NCBI GenBank assembly: GCA_004297725.1
Contig: SCUS01000130.1
Location: forward strand, 1 to 59,770
Direction of reading: 5' to 3'
Length of the DNA stretch: 59,770 bases
Source of the DNA: Myxococcaceae bacterium
Lineage (GTDB): Bacteria; Myxococcota_A; Polyangia; Polyangiales; Ga0077539
Below, piece by piece: positions 1-8,211 of the stretch (position 1 is its first letter; every line of letters starts with the position of its first letter). Below the pieces are notes generated by a model. It saw only the letters and a program-made list of their open reading frames with translations. It had not been told where the DNA came from and ran no database searches. A program made the position numbers and the translations under genes.

Positions 1-1
1 A

Positions 2-150
2 GGTCAGGCGGTCGCACTGCGGCATGTAGACGATCGTGCCGTGGGGCCCCAGGCGGTCCGCGAAGTCGGCGCCGCCCGGCACGAGCAGGTGCTGCTCGCT
101 GCGGTCGGTCGGGTAGACCAGCCGCCTCGTACGCGAAGCCCGGGGTCGCG
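2..150 (-). CDS. Possible partial gene running off the left edge
   Basis: One minus-strand frame reads a protein-like segment containing LVYPTDRSEQHLLVPGG and IVYMPQCDRL and is still open at the first base of the window. No start codon or family could be fixed, and the frame blurs beyond about position 150, so this may be an internal piece of a longer gene or a relic. Function unknown. Confidence 0.25.
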
Positions 151-204
151 CTGAGCCTCAAGATCGCCCTCGCGGCCAGGGATCGCCTTCGTCAGCACGG
201 CAGG

Positions 205-555
205 ATGTCCGTGGTCGGTCTGGAAGACCACGACGGCGAGTTGAGCCGGCAGAAGCCCACCCCCTCGCCCGAGGAGTTGCTCCTGCGGGACGCCGCCGAG
301 CGACGTCTGGGCGAGGTTCTGGCGGACGCGCAGAAGGGCCTGTCGCGCATCCAGCGTGGCTGGTGGACGGCGATGGAGGAGGACGTCGAGCAGAGCGACT
401 GGGAGGAGCGCCTCAACCAGGCGGCCATCGCCGACAGGCTGGGCCGCACCCGCTACGCGGCGTCGCGCATGGCGAAGAAGTTTCGAGCCGCGGTGCTCGA
501 CGCCGGGGTGCGGGAGGCGTTGGAAGCGCTGGCGGAGTGCAACATCTGCGGTTGA
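205..555 (+). CDS. Small helix-turn-helix-like hypothetical protein
   Basis: Encodes 116 aa. Residues about 70-95 (AAIADRLGRTRYAASRMAKK) resemble a sigma-70 region-4-type helix-turn-helix, and the N-terminal half is charged and helical, so a role in DNA binding or transcription is inferred. The frame is open upstream to the window edge, so the gene could be longer; ATG 205 is the first ATG, with only a weak GGCAGG directly before it. No sigma region 2 is visible, so it is not a complete sigma factor. It could be a truncated sigma-like or phage/plasmid regulator. Confidence 0.5.
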   Translation: MSVVGLEDHDGELSRQKPTPSPEELLLRDAAERRLGEVLADAQKGLSRIQRGWWTAMEEDVEQSDWEERLNQAAIADRLGRTRYAASRMAKKFRAAVLDAGVREALEALAECNICG

Positions 556-667
556 CCGCGCCGTGTACATCGAGGGCCGCATCAGGCCCTCCGAGCGCAT
601 GGCCGCGGGCGTCGAACCGCCGACGGTCCTGCCGCACGCCCCGGCCGTACCGACTGCGAGGTTCACG

Positions 668-1141
668 ATGCCCACCAACCCGTTCCTTCCGCCCGACACC
701 CGCGTCCACCACCGACGCCCGCCGCACCGCAGCCTCCATGCGATTCTGCACAACCCCGCTACCCGGGAGACCCTTCTGTTCCTGGTGCTCGGGCTGCTCC
801 ACGGGGCTCTGCCCTCGCGGCCCTCGATGGCGTCTCCCCCGAACGGAACCTCGGTCTGTGAGCCGTCACGTCTTGAGGACGGCAGGAGCCCGACGCGGCC
901 GGATCCTTCGCCCGCAGCGGGAGTCGTGCGCTCGACGCCAGTGCCGAACGTGCGCCAGCTGCTCGAAGACGGCGCCATGACGCCCGCCACCGCGTCGCCG
1001 CTCACGGCGATGGGGCCGACGGCCGCCGGGACCGAGAACGGCACGCCCCGCAGCGGCGGGGCCGCCACGCCGCTGACTACCGCGAAGGGCACGCCCGTGA
1101 CGAAGCGCAGCGCGCCGAGCGCGCGGCCCTGGGCCCCGTAG
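668..1141 (+). CDS. Hypothetical protein
   Basis: Encodes 157 aa starting at an ATG with a good ribosome-binding site (GAGG, 6-nt spacer). The N-terminal part contains a short hydrophobic stretch (ETLLFLVLGLLHGAL); the rest is Pro/Thr/Ala-rich. Third codon positions are strongly GC. No family recognised. The opposite strand over 950-1185 also has a coding-like, GC3-rich frame (GTG at 1185), so strand assignment is uncertain. Confidence 0.4.
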   Translation: MPTNPFLPPDTRVHHRRPPHRSLHAILHNPATRETLLFLVLGLLHGALPSRPSMASPPNGTSVCEPSRLEDGRSPTRPDPSPAAGVVRSTPVPNVRQLLEDGAMTPATASPLTAMGPTAAGTENGTPRSGGAATPLTTAKGTPVTKRSAPSARPWAP

Positions 1142-1197
1142 AACGGCACGCATTCTGGAAGCGTCACGGGCGCCACGAACGGCACGGGTAGTTGGCT

Positions 1198-1401
1198 CTA
1201 CTGCCCGCCGCCCGGTCGCGAGCCAGCGCCGCCCTGCGCCTCGGCCAGGCGCGCCCGCGCAGTCGCGCCCGAGGCGCGCACCCACTGGTCGAGGGCCCGC
1301 GCGGCGGCGAGGCGCTGCGCATCGGTGACGTCGGCTTCGGCGGCCTCCGTCGCGGCGTCGGCCAGCGAGCGCCGCGGCTCCCCCAGAGGTCGAAGGGCCA
1401 C
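1198..1401 (-). CDS. Small alanine-rich hypothetical protein
   Basis: Encodes 67 aa, Ala/Arg-rich and probably helical (for example AAARALDQWVRASGATARAR). Composition and GC3 are coding-like. It ends 13 nt before a GTG (1185) that could start a further minus-strand frame. No family recognised and no clear ribosome-binding site. Confidence 0.35.
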   Translation of the reverse strand: MALRPLGEPRRSLADAATEAAEADVTDAQRLAAARALDQWVRASGATARARLAEAQGGAGSRPGGGQ

Positions 1402-1603
1402 GAGACCCAGAGGTTCACGTCGAGGAGTGGGTCATCCGCGTCGCCGAAGCCGACGTCTGGGGCACTACCGCGCCGTCAGTGGCCGAGCTGATGGAGCACA
1501 TGCATGTTGGAGGCCGAACGGTGCGTCCGATCGCCGCCACCGAGCGTATGAGACGAACTGCAGTGATCCCGCTATTTGCCAGCCTCCTGGATGCCTTCCA
1601 AGC

Positions 1604-1651
1604 CATCTTCCTAGGCTTCTTCCTAGTCATCTTCGTGGGCTTCTTCCTAAC
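1604..1651. repeat. 24-bp tandem repeat in a locally AT-rich tract
   Basis: Two adjacent 24-bp units (1604-1627 and 1628-1651) match at 20 of 24 positions; each starts CATCTTC and contains GGCTTCTTCCTA. The surrounding 1560-1700 segment is the most AT-rich part of the first 4 kb, with repeated CCTAG/CTAGG motifs. One strand would read FLGFFLVIFVGFFL (membrane-like), the other RKKPTKMTRKKPRKM (basic), and neither is convincingly a gene. Confidence 0.6.
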
Positions 1652-1706
1652 CGTGTTCCAAGCCGACCTCCATGCTAGGTTCCGTTGACCTCCTAGTAGC
1701 TCCTAC

Positions 1707-2420
1707 GTGGCGACGGAAAGGGCCATCCAGATGACGTCTTCTAGCACTTCGGTGGCTGCCATTTCCCCGCCACCTCGGCGCCAACGTCCCCCACCCGGCC
1801 CTCCCGCCGAGGTGTGGTTCTGGCGCATCCTGCCGAAGAAGGGCCGCGGCGAGCACCGCATCCTGGCCGACAACGTCCAATACGACGGCTGGCAGGACAT
1901 CTGGACCCGCCGGCCGCCCGCTCCGGGGCGCTACCGCATGGAGTACCGCGACGCGCGGCGCGCCATCGTGCGCGTCGAGTACGTGAACGTCCCGGACCCG
2001 CGGAGCGGAGAGAAGCCCTACTTCACCGAGGGACGGGCCCGGCGTCCGCAGCGGAAGATCCCCCCGGCGAGCCCGGCCTGGGAGCCCAAGGCCCCGCCCC
2101 CGGCGCCCCCCACGAACCGCTCGACGCCCGCCCGCTCGACCCAGCACGGGCGCACGGCCACCGCGACGTCCGCAGCCACCTACCCGCCCCTGCGCTCGCC
2201 CGGCCCCACCCCCGAAGGCATGATCTGGCGTTTCCGAAAGAACCGCACCTGGCAGGCCTTCGATCGGGACCTGGCGATCCCTGAGCACTACTACCGACTC
2301 TGGCTGCACCCCGGCCAGGTCGTCCTGGTCTACACGGAGAGCGGCACCTGGCCTGAGTACGTCTCGGGGCATCTGAAGGGCGGCGCGCCTTGCCTGCTCC
2401 CGCAGGACACGCGCTCGTAG
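1707..2420 (+). CDS. Hypothetical protein with paired aromatic-rich modules
   Basis: Encodes up to 237 aa; ATG 1731 is an alternative start. Two similar segments, VWFWRILPKKGRGEHRILAD and MIWRFRKNRTWQAFDRDLA, flank a Pro/Ser/Thr-rich linker, suggesting two copies of a small beta-rich module. No transmembrane segment or signal peptide. No known family recognised. It is flanked by plasmid-backbone genes, which suggests an accessory replicon function, but this is inference only. Confidence 0.6.
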   Translation: MATERAIQMTSSSTSVAAISPPPRRQRPPPGPPAEVWFWRILPKKGRGEHRILADNVQYDGWQDIWTRRPPAPGRYRMEYRDARRAIVRVEYVNVPDPRSGEKPYFTEGRARRPQRKIPPASPAWEPKAPPPAPPTNRSTPARSTQHGRTATATSAATYPPLRSPGPTPEGMIWRFRKNRTWQAFDRDLAIPEHYYRLWLHPGQVVLVYTESGTWPEYVSGHLKGGAPCLLPQDTRS

Positions 2421-2550
2421 TTGTCGCCTCTCGGCACGCGGGAAACGCGTGTGATCCGACCGTCCTCCCCCCCTTCGCCCGGCTCGGGAACATGTTGCTC
2501 CTCACGAGCGGCGAGCCACGCCGGAGACCTTCGACGCTTTGGCGGAGGTG

Positions 2551-3540
2551 TCAGGTCCCCTCGCGGCCCCCACGAGAACCGCGCGTCTCCACCGCCATCA
2601 ACAGTTCGTCTGCCATCGCGGCTCGCAGCCGATAGACGAATCCGCCGCGGAACCCCTCGCGCGTCAGAACCCCGGCGTCGAACATGCTCCTCACGGTGTT
2701 ATGGAGTTCGTTCTTCCTTAGGCGCAGCGAGCTGGACCGGATGGCCTCCGCGAGCTCGGTCGTTCGCAGGCCCCCGGGGTTGGCCCGTAGCAAAACGGCC
2801 ACCGCCCCGCGGACGCCGTGCTCGGCCTCCAGCGGAGGGATCGCCACCGCCGTCGTCGTCACTCGGGGTGCGGCCGGCAACGCCGCCGTCGGCACGCGCC
2901 CCGGGGTGTCCGTGAGGTTGAGCAGCGCCGACTCGATCCGCAGCGCCTCCTCCGCCAGCTGATTCCGTCGGTTCTCGAGCGCCTGACGGACCTCGGCGAC
3001 ACGACGCGCCAGACGGGTCGCCTCCGTGAGCGCATCCGCCGGGACGCTCGCCTCGGTCTCGTTCGGTGAGCGAGGGTTGCCAGCAGTGCCTGCAAGTACG
3101 CTTGGAGGTGACTCCAGCGGTGGGAGAGACAGGGCCCCATCCAGCAGGCCCTGTACGCCCAGGAGAGGCGGGCCGACCCGCTCTCCCTCCCGCTGTCGCT
3201 CGCCCTGGGTCCCCTCGCTGGGACCCTGCCCCTCCCCCCAGGGCGTCTTGCGGGGACGCCCGCGCGTCGGTCGAACGGGCGCCGCAGGGATCAGGAGCTC
3301 GGCCACGTCCGTTTCCAGGGCCTCGGCGATTCGGGTCAGGGTCGCGGCGGTCAGGTTGGTCGTGCCCGCCTCGATCTGCCGATAGAGCCGCGGGGACAGG
3401 CGCCCCGCCCGGGCGGCGACCTCCTCCTGGGTCCATCGGCCGGCCGCTCGAAGGCGGCGGACGTTGCTCGCGATCCGCCCCACCGTGTCGGCGTATCCGG
3501 CCGAACGGTACCGCGCGCTCCCTGAGGCCTTGGGCTTCAC
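2551..3540 (-). CDS. XRE-family regulator with AT-hook and C-terminal winged helix
   Basis: Encodes 329 aa. Residues about 20-80 form a Cro/CI-type helix-turn-helix (RTL-like region GRWTQEEVAARAGRLSPRLY, then IEAGTTNLTAATLTRIAEAL). RGRPRK at about 93-98 is an AT-hook minor-groove binding motif. A low-complexity linker and a coiled-coil-like stretch (about 170-215) lead to a C-terminal winged-helix-like domain (VRGAVAVLLRANPGGLRTTELAEAI). Two DNA-binding modules joined by an AT-hook suggest a replicon-level transcriptional or nucoid-type regulator. It is divergent from the Cys-rich lipoprotein at 3662, whose promoter it may control (inference). Confidence 0.8.
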   Translation of the reverse strand: MKPKASGSARYRSAGYADTVGRIASNVRRLRAAGRWTQEEVAARAGRLSPRLYRQIEAGTTNLTAATLTRIAEALETDVAELLIPAAPVRPTRGRPRKTPWGEGQGPSEGTQGERQREGERVGPPLLGVQGLLDGALSLPPLESPPSVLAGTAGNPRSPNETEASVPADALTEATRLARRVAEVRQALENRRNQLAEEALRIESALLNLTDTPGRVPTAALPAAPRVTTTAVAIPPLEAEHGVRGAVAVLLRANPGGLRTTELAEAIRSSSLRLRKNELHNTVRSMFDAGVLTREGFRGGFVYRLRAAMADELLMAVETRGSRGGREGT

Positions 3541-3661
3541 AGGGGACGGTTTCCGAGACGCGCGCTTTGCTGAAAGTCACTGCTTCGCCTATAGACGCGC
3601 CCGCGGTGTACGCGCGGGCGGGAGCCCGACTCGTCCCGCGACAACCCGCGAGGAGGGATCC

Positions 3662-4507
3662 ATGGCGAAGCGAGCGGTGGGCTTGGTGTTGTACGTGCTG
3701 TTGGCAGGGTGCTCGGGTTCCGACCCGGGCCCGGGCGGCAACGTCGAGTTCGACGCCGGGTCGTCGGGCGACGTCGGGGGCAGCTCCTGCGCGGGCCGCA
3801 TGTGCGGCACCAACGGGGCGGGCGGCTCCTGCGGCTCCTGCGGCGCCGGCTTCACCTGCACCGCCGCCGGGCAGTGCGTCGAGACGAACCCGGTGGCGAC
3901 GTGCCGGTCCGAGTGCGGGGCGCGGCAGTGCGGGGCGGACCCGGGCCTGAACTGCTCGGGCCGGTTCTGCGGCACCAACGGCGGCGCGTGCCCCACGGGC
4001 ACCGCGTGCATGCTGGGTCAGTGCGTCTGCACCCCCAACTGCAACGGCCGGACGTGCGGACCTGACGGCTGTGGCGGCACCTGCGCGCCGGGCTGCGGGC
4101 GGGGGTTCCAATGCGGAGGCGGCACCTGCGACATCGACCCGTCCTCGCGGTGGGTGCTCACCGTCACGACGGGCACCGTCGCGACGCAGGGGGCCGCGGG
4201 CGCGTGGGACCCGTTCGGTGGCGCGCCTGACCCCCAGGTGTGCATCACGATCAGCGGGCGCTCGACCTGCACGCCGTACGCGAACGACACCTTCTCCACG
4301 TCGTGGAACTTCGCCTTCCCGGAGACCACCGCGGGCGTGCTCCAGGCCGGCGTGATGACCTCCTACGTGGACTACGACAGCGGCACTGCCAACGACCGCA
4401 TCTGCGGCGACTACACGCTCGCCATCAACCGCGCGACCTTCGCGGCCGGCGGCACCACGGTGGGGTGCGGCAGCAGTGGGTGGACCTTCACACTGCGAGC
4501 ACAGTAG
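3662..4507 (+). CDS. Cysteine-rich lipoprotein of myxobacterial type
   Basis: Encodes 281 aa from ATG 3662, preceded by a strong GAGGAGGG ribosome-binding site; the open frame upstream (from 3464) is ignored because the lipoprotein signal starts here. Signal peptide with lipobox LAGC (Cys at residue 17), then Gly/Asp linker, then about four Cys-rich repeats of the CGTNGAGGSCGSCGAGF type, and a C-terminal beta-rich domain (WVLTVTTGTV onward). Such repeats are common in secreted myxobacterial proteins and are probably disulfide-bonded. It is surface or periplasmic. Precise role unknown. Confidence 0.85.
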   Translation: MAKRAVGLVLYVLLAGCSGSDPGPGGNVEFDAGSSGDVGGSSCAGRMCGTNGAGGSCGSCGAGFTCTAAGQCVETNPVATCRSECGARQCGADPGLNCSGRFCGTNGGACPTGTACMLGQCVCTPNCNGRTCGPDGCGGTCAPGCGRGFQCGGGTCDIDPSSRWVLTVTTGTVATQGAAGAWDPFGGAPDPQVCITISGRSTCTPYANDTFSTSWNFAFPETTAGVLQAGVMTSYVDYDSGTANDRICGDYTLAINRATFAAGGTTVGCGSSGWTFTLRAQ

Positions 4508-4716
4508 GCCGCGGGCGGGTTGCCTCCGCCTCCTGACCGCCACCCCGAAGCTTGCACGGGCAACGCCAAGCGTCGCGGCTCCATCGGACGGGTGCGCACC
4601 CGGAAGCACGGCGACCTCTCTCTGATAGTCGGCAGCGGGAAGCGGAGCAGCCGTCCTCACCACCCCACCCGAGGTGTCCCCGGTGTGCTCGCTGCCCCAT
4701 TTCATCCTGGGCGTGC

Positions 4717-4764
4717 GCAATCAAGACGTCATGACGGCAAGATGCCTTTCCGGCATGACGTCCA
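4717..4764 (+). promoter_or_regulatory. 8-bp-periodic operator/centromere array next to the iterons
   Basis: The segment divides into consecutive octamers: GCAATCAA, GACGTCAT, GACGGCAA, GATGCCTT, TCCGGCAT, GACGTCCA. GACGTCATG at 4725 and CATGACGTC at 4754 also form an exact inverted repeat. The same octamers occur in phase around parA and at 16565-16604, so this is probably a binding site for the RHH partition protein. It lies about 150 bp from the iterons, beyond the 3' end of rep. Confidence 0.6.
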
Positions 4765-4835
4765 GTGAGGATCGGTTCTGGCCTTTGTCTGGGCCTCACC
4801 CTGCCAAGGGCCCCGGAGAGCGAAGCGGAACCGGC

Positions 4836-4864
4836 GGCCCTTTAGAGTACCTCTAAAGAAGGCC
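4836..4864. other. Palindrome between octamer array and iterons
   Basis: CTTTAGAG (4840-4847) and CTCTAAAG (4851-4858) are perfect inverted repeats around TAC, with GGCC on both outer sides (2-nt bulge on the right). It sits between the octamer array and the iterons. It could be a terminator for rep transcription or a structural element of the origin. Confidence 0.5.
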
Positions 4865-4913
4865 GGACGACGACGGAAAGCCCAACAGTTTTGGCAACTT
4901 ACGAGCACGTCTC

Positions 4914-5076
4914 CACCGGGGTCTGCCGGAATTTGGCCGATCTGGCACCGGGGTCTGCCGGAACCTGGCCGAATCCTTCACCGGGGTCTGCCGGAATTTG
5001 GCCGATCGCTCTTCCACCGGGGTCTGCCGGAATTTGGCCGATCGCTCTTCCACCGGGGTCTGCCGGAATTTGGCCG
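4914..5076 (+). repeat. Five iterons, candidate origin of replication
   Basis: Five direct repeats begin at 4914, 4946, 4979, 5015 and 5051, spaced 32, 33, 36 and 36 bp. The shared core is CACCGGGGTCTGCCGGAA followed by TTTGGCC (ACCTGGCC in copy 2). They begin about 25 bp beyond the stop codon of the replication-like gene. Direct repeats at about helical-turn multiples next to a rep gene are the hallmark of iteron-controlled plasmid origins. An AT-richer stretch (4880-4905) lies just outside. No perfect DnaA box was seen. Confidence 0.75.
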
Positions 5077-5100
5077 GTCCCTCGGCCAACCCTTCGACCG

Positions 5101-6882
5101 CTACCGACCGCTCAGTCGGGCGATGGCTTCTTCGAGCGCCCGCCCGAGCTCCGCGTCGGGGTCCGCCTCGGCTCGGATCACGCTTCGCGTTCCGACCCCG
5201 AGGGCCCGGGCCGTCTGGACCTGGGTCCACCCCTTGGATCTGCGCCAAGCGCGCAGCTCGCTGCCCGTCAGGATCGAAGGGGCCGGCGGGGGCTCGACGG
5301 GCGGGAGGTGGTGGATCAGCCGGTCGCGGACCCACTGTGGGGGGAAGAGTTGGCAGCGGCCCGCGAGCGTCCGCTCGCCGCCCTGCTCCCACCGGACCTC
5401 GCCCAGGCCCTCGACGCGCTGGAGTTCGGCCAGGTCGCGTTCGAGGGACGTCCAGGCGCGGCCCGGCTTGTTGGGGTCGAACTTGATGCCGGCGGTCTCG
5501 AGGAGGCCCTGGCCCGTGAGCGTGACGCACTCGCGGCCCTTCGCGAGGTCCCAGCGCCAGCGGATCGGGAGAATCAGCCCCAGCGCGAGGGCGTAGGGGT
5601 GGCGCACATGGTCGATGCGCGCGAGGTCCGCCGGGGCGGGCGCCCAGAGCGACCCCAGGCTGCCGTCGCGGTCCCGGACGCCCTCGTAGAGCGCGGGGTG
5701 GATGGCCAGCACGAGCCCCTCCAGCGCCCACTCGGAGTCGTGGATCGCCTCGGCCCGCTGAGTGATGCTGAGCACCGGGCCGCGCATCCGCAGCTCCCCG
5801 CTGCGGTGGTAGATCGCCAGCTCGAGCCGCGTGAGGGCCTCGACCTCGTCGGCGACGACCTTGCGCACGGCATCGTCGCGGCGAGCGCGGTCGGAGTACC
5901 CGAGCGCGTCCATGTGGGCCTCGAGCTTCCAGCGCACGAACCCTGTCCGCCCTTCCGTGGTGAGCAACCGGTGCAGTGCCGCCCAGTGACGAAGCCCCTG
6001 CCACCCGCGCCACGCCCTCACGGCGTGGATGATCCGTTCAGGGAGTTCCCGCACGTCCAGCTGCAGGCGCACCTGCTGGGTGGGGGCGAGGATCTCGGCC
6101 CACCCGTCCACAACGGGCGTCTTGTGGGGCTGCCGGTCCTTCGGCAGATCGCGCCACCCGGTGAGCAACGCGTGATGCGCGGGACCCGCATCGAGGGCCA
6201 TGAAGGGTCGTTCGCGGTCGCGCTGGGCAGCGCGGACCGCGCGGAAGGCGTGGGCCGACAGCGCCGACAGCGCCAGCACCCGGGCCAGCTCCCAGATGCG
6301 GGCCAGGAAGTCCTGCTCGCCCGCGACCGCCTGCTCGGCAGCCATCACTAGGGAGGCGGCCCCCCACGTCCAGTCGAAGGCCGCGCCGCCGCGGATCGTC
6401 TCGCGCAGGCGCTCGGCTTCCAGCTGGTTCGGGGCGCCGCCCAGCCAGTCCTCGACGTCCGTCGGCGCGACGTCGCCCGGCCAGCGCAGGACGATACCCC
6501 GCTCGCCCTCTGCGGGCGTGTGCCACCCCTCGACGCTGGCCCGCCGGTGCAGCTCCGCGACCACCCGCGTCGTCCACTCCTGCGTGAGGTCCCCGTGGGC
6601 GGCCTGGGCGGTACGGATTCCGGGGGAGGGCGCCGGCCTGCCCGGCCCCCCGATCGGCCGGTCGGCCGGTCGGCCGGCGCCGTTGGCCTGGAGCGCGAGG
6701 ACGGTGCTGAACACCTCGCCGCGCGCCTCCAACTCGCTCCGCAGATCGGCGAGGCCGCTCGGGCCGCTCGCGTTGGCCAGGAGCCGGTCGATCACCGGCC
6801 CGAGGTCCTTCTCCGGCACCAGCGGTCGGAGCGCGTTCCGCAGCACTTGGGTGTCGGCCCGGAGCAGGAGAAGGGGGAGCAT
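5101..6882 (-). CDS. Putative plasmid replication initiator
   Basis: Encodes 593 aa from ATG 6882, with GAGG motifs in the 15 nt upstream; an in-frame start at 6930 would add 16 residues. The protein is soluble and mostly helical, with several Trp-rich segments (VRAWRGWQGLRHWAALHRLL, LGLILPIRWRWDLAKG). The last ~60 residues carry an XRE-like helix-turn-helix (RSKGWTQVQTARALGVGTRS) suited to binding repeats. Position between the par genes and the iterons, and co-direction with parA, support a Rep role; this is inferred from context, since the central domain was not matched to a named family. Its stop directly precedes the iterons. Confidence 0.65.
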   Translation of the reverse strand: MLPLLLLRADTQVLRNALRPLVPEKDLGPVIDRLLANASGPSGLADLRSELEARGEVFSTVLALQANGAGRPADRPIGGPGRPAPSPGIRTAQAAHGDLTQEWTTRVVAELHRRASVEGWHTPAEGERGIVLRWPGDVAPTDVEDWLGGAPNQLEAERLRETIRGGAAFDWTWGAASLVMAAEQAVAGEQDFLARIWELARVLALSALSAHAFRAVRAAQRDRERPFMALDAGPAHHALLTGWRDLPKDRQPHKTPVVDGWAEILAPTQQVRLQLDVRELPERIIHAVRAWRGWQGLRHWAALHRLLTTEGRTGFVRWKLEAHMDALGYSDRARRDDAVRKVVADEVEALTRLELAIYHRSGELRMRGPVLSITQRAEAIHDSEWALEGLVLAIHPALYEGVRDRDGSLGSLWAPAPADLARIDHVRHPYALALGLILPIRWRWDLAKGRECVTLTGQGLLETAGIKFDPNKPGRAWTSLERDLAELQRVEGLGEVRWEQGGERTLAGRCQLFPPQWVRDRLIHHLPPVEPPPAPSILTGSELRAWRRSKGWTQVQTARALGVGTRSVIRAEADPDAELGRALEEAIARLSGR

Positions 6883-7010
6883 CACCTCGCGACCTCCATG
6901 GCCGTGGGGGCCTCCCGTCCGCGCCGGCATGGGGCGCCCGGTCGGCTGCGAGGGCAGCCGGGTGGCAGACAGGGCGGGCGGCCGTGGAGGGGCATGGACG
7001 CGCGCTCCTC

Positions 7011-7400
7011 TCAGGCCCGGAGCCTGGCGCGCAGCAGGGCCTTCAGGTCGGCTTCGGACTTCGCCTCACTCAGGTCGATGCCCTCGCTCTCCAGGGCATC
7101 GACGAGCGCCCGCAGGATCTCGGCCCGACGAATGGCGGCGCCCGTCTTGGCCCGGATGTCGTTCGCCAGGCGGTCGAGGAAGACGATCTGGCGGTTGAAG
7201 AGGACCACGGTGACCTTGGTCCATTCCTCGTGGGTTGCGGGTCGCCCCAGGGTCGGCGCCTTCACGGCAGCCGGCTCGACGGGCGCCAGTGCGGCCAGTT
7301 CCGGTGCTGGCGTCGGCGCCGGCTCGGGCTCCGCGGGCGTCGGCTCTGCTGCGGTGGCCGAGAAAATGTTCATCTTGCCCAGCCTGCTCGGCTTACTCAT
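7011..7400 (-). CDS. Ribbon-helix-helix partition/repressor protein (ParB-like partner of ParA)
   Basis: Encodes 129 aa from ATG 7400, with TGAGGAAG as ribosome-binding site. The N-terminal ~60 residues are Pro/Ala-rich and disordered; the C-terminal part (about 70-120) has the ribbon-helix-helix pattern: a beta strand (KVTVVLFNRQ), helix A (IVFLDRLANDIRAKTG) and helix B (RRAEILRALVDALESE). Small RHH proteins directly downstream of parA are centromere-binding and autorepressor proteins in type Ib partition systems (ParG, omega). The octamer arrays around these genes are its likely targets (inference). Confidence 0.8.
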   Translation of the reverse strand: MSKPSRLGKMNIFSATAAEPTPAEPEPAPTPAPELAALAPVEPAAVKAPTLGRPATHEEWTKVTVVLFNRQIVFLDRLANDIRAKTGAAIRRAEILRALVDALESEGIDLSEAKSEADLKALLRARLRA

Positions 7401-7410
7401 GGCTTCCTCA

Positions 7411-7458
7411 CTTCCGTCCTGACGGCTATCCGCCCTTACTTCTTGCCGTCTTGACGGC
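7411..7458 (-). promoter_or_regulatory. Octamer array between parA and the RHH gene
   Basis: Read on the minus strand, six contiguous octamers: GCCGTCAA, GACGGCAA, GAAGTAAG, GGCGGATA, GCCGTCAG, GACGGAAG, followed by TGAGGAAG, which is also the ribosome-binding site of the RHH gene. The first three overlap the last codons of parA. The array fills nearly the whole intergenic gap, consistent with an operator controlling the second gene and/or a centromere. Confidence 0.65.
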
Positions 7459-8209
7459 ACCTTTGCAAGACCTCGGCGGCGAGTCGCCGGTAGGCGTCGG
7501 CCCCGCTCGACGACGGGTCGTGGCCGAAGATCGTCTGCCCGAAGCTCGGGGCCTCCGAGAGGCGGACGTTGATCGGGATCTCGGTCTTGAAGACGCGGTC
7601 GCCGTAGTGCCCACGGATGAGGTCGATGACCTCCCCGGTGACCTTCGGGCGGCGGTCCACTTGCGTCAGCACGAGGCCCAGCAGGGAGGCGCGCGCGCCG
7701 GTGCCGCGCCGGAGCAGCTCGGTGGCCTCCATCAGGTTCACGAGGCCCTCGACCGCCAGGTACTGGGGGGTGACCGGCACAAGGAAGGCATCGGCGGCCA
7801 CCAGGGCATTGATGGGCACCATGGAGAGCGAGGGGGGGCAGTCGAGGAGGATGAAGGCGTAGTCGTTCCGTACCGGAGCCAGGGCCTCCGCCAGACGGCG
7901 CTCGCGGCCCTTTACGTCGGCGAGCGCGAGGTCGGCGTTGGCCAGGGCCATCGAGCCGGTGAGCAGGTCGAGGCCCTCGACGGACGTCGGGCGGATCGCG
8001 CTGCGGATGGGAACCCCGTCGAGCAGTACCTCCGCCGACGACGGGGCGAGGTCGGCGCGCGCGACCCCGAGGGAGAAGGACGCCGACCCCTGGCTGTCCA
8101 GGTCGGCCAGTAGCACGCGCCTTGTTCGGGTCGCGAGCCCCGCGGCGAGGTTGACCGCCGTGGTCGTCTTGGCCACGCCGCCCTTGTTGTTCACCAGCGC
8201 TATGATCAT
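7436..8209 (-). CDS. parA: ParA-type partition ATPase
   Basis: Encodes 257 aa from ATG 8209 (MIIALVNNKGG); an ATG at 8245 would begin inside the octamer array and is less likely. Deviant Walker A KGGVAKTTT at about residues 10-18, Walker A' LLADLDSQGS, Walker B FILLDCPPSLS, and the typical NVRLSEAPSFGQTI segment. There is no N-terminal HTH, so it is the small type Ib form, in which the partner protein does the DNA binding. It uses ATP-dependent nonspecific DNA binding to position plasmid copies. Co-transcribed with the RHH gene and probably rep. Confidence 0.92.
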   Translation of the reverse strand: MIIALVNNKGGVAKTTTAVNLAAGLATRTRRVLLADLDSQGSASFSLGVARADLAPSSAEVLLDGVPIRSAIRPTSVEGLDLLTGSMALANADLALADVKGRERRLAEALAPVRNDYAFILLDCPPSLSMVPINALVAADAFLVPVTPQYLAVEGLVNLMEATELLRRGTGARASLLGLVLTQVDRRPKVTGEVIDLIRGHYGDRVFKTEIPINVRLSEAPSFGQTIFGHDPSSSGADAYRRLAAEVLQRCRQDGKK

Positions 8210-8211
8210 GC

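Noticed and set aside
4..1185. 393-aa minus-strand open frame
   Set aside because: Only its first ~85 codons look coding; the rest overlaps better-supported plus-strand genes and loses third-position GC bias.
1479..1688. 69-aa plus-strand frame with a hydrophobic helix upstream of 1707
   Set aside because: The helix arises entirely from the 24-bp tandem repeat, and codon usage differs from neighbours; not enough to call a gene.
4914..5076. Repeats considered as a short CRISPR array
   Set aside because: The spacers are only 6-12 bp and similar to each other, and no cas genes are nearby.
4853..6013. Minus-strand open frame translating the iterons as repeated AKFRQTPVEERS units
   Set aside because: It is out of frame with the rep gene it overlaps, and the repeats lie beyond the rep stop; they are better explained as DNA-level iterons.
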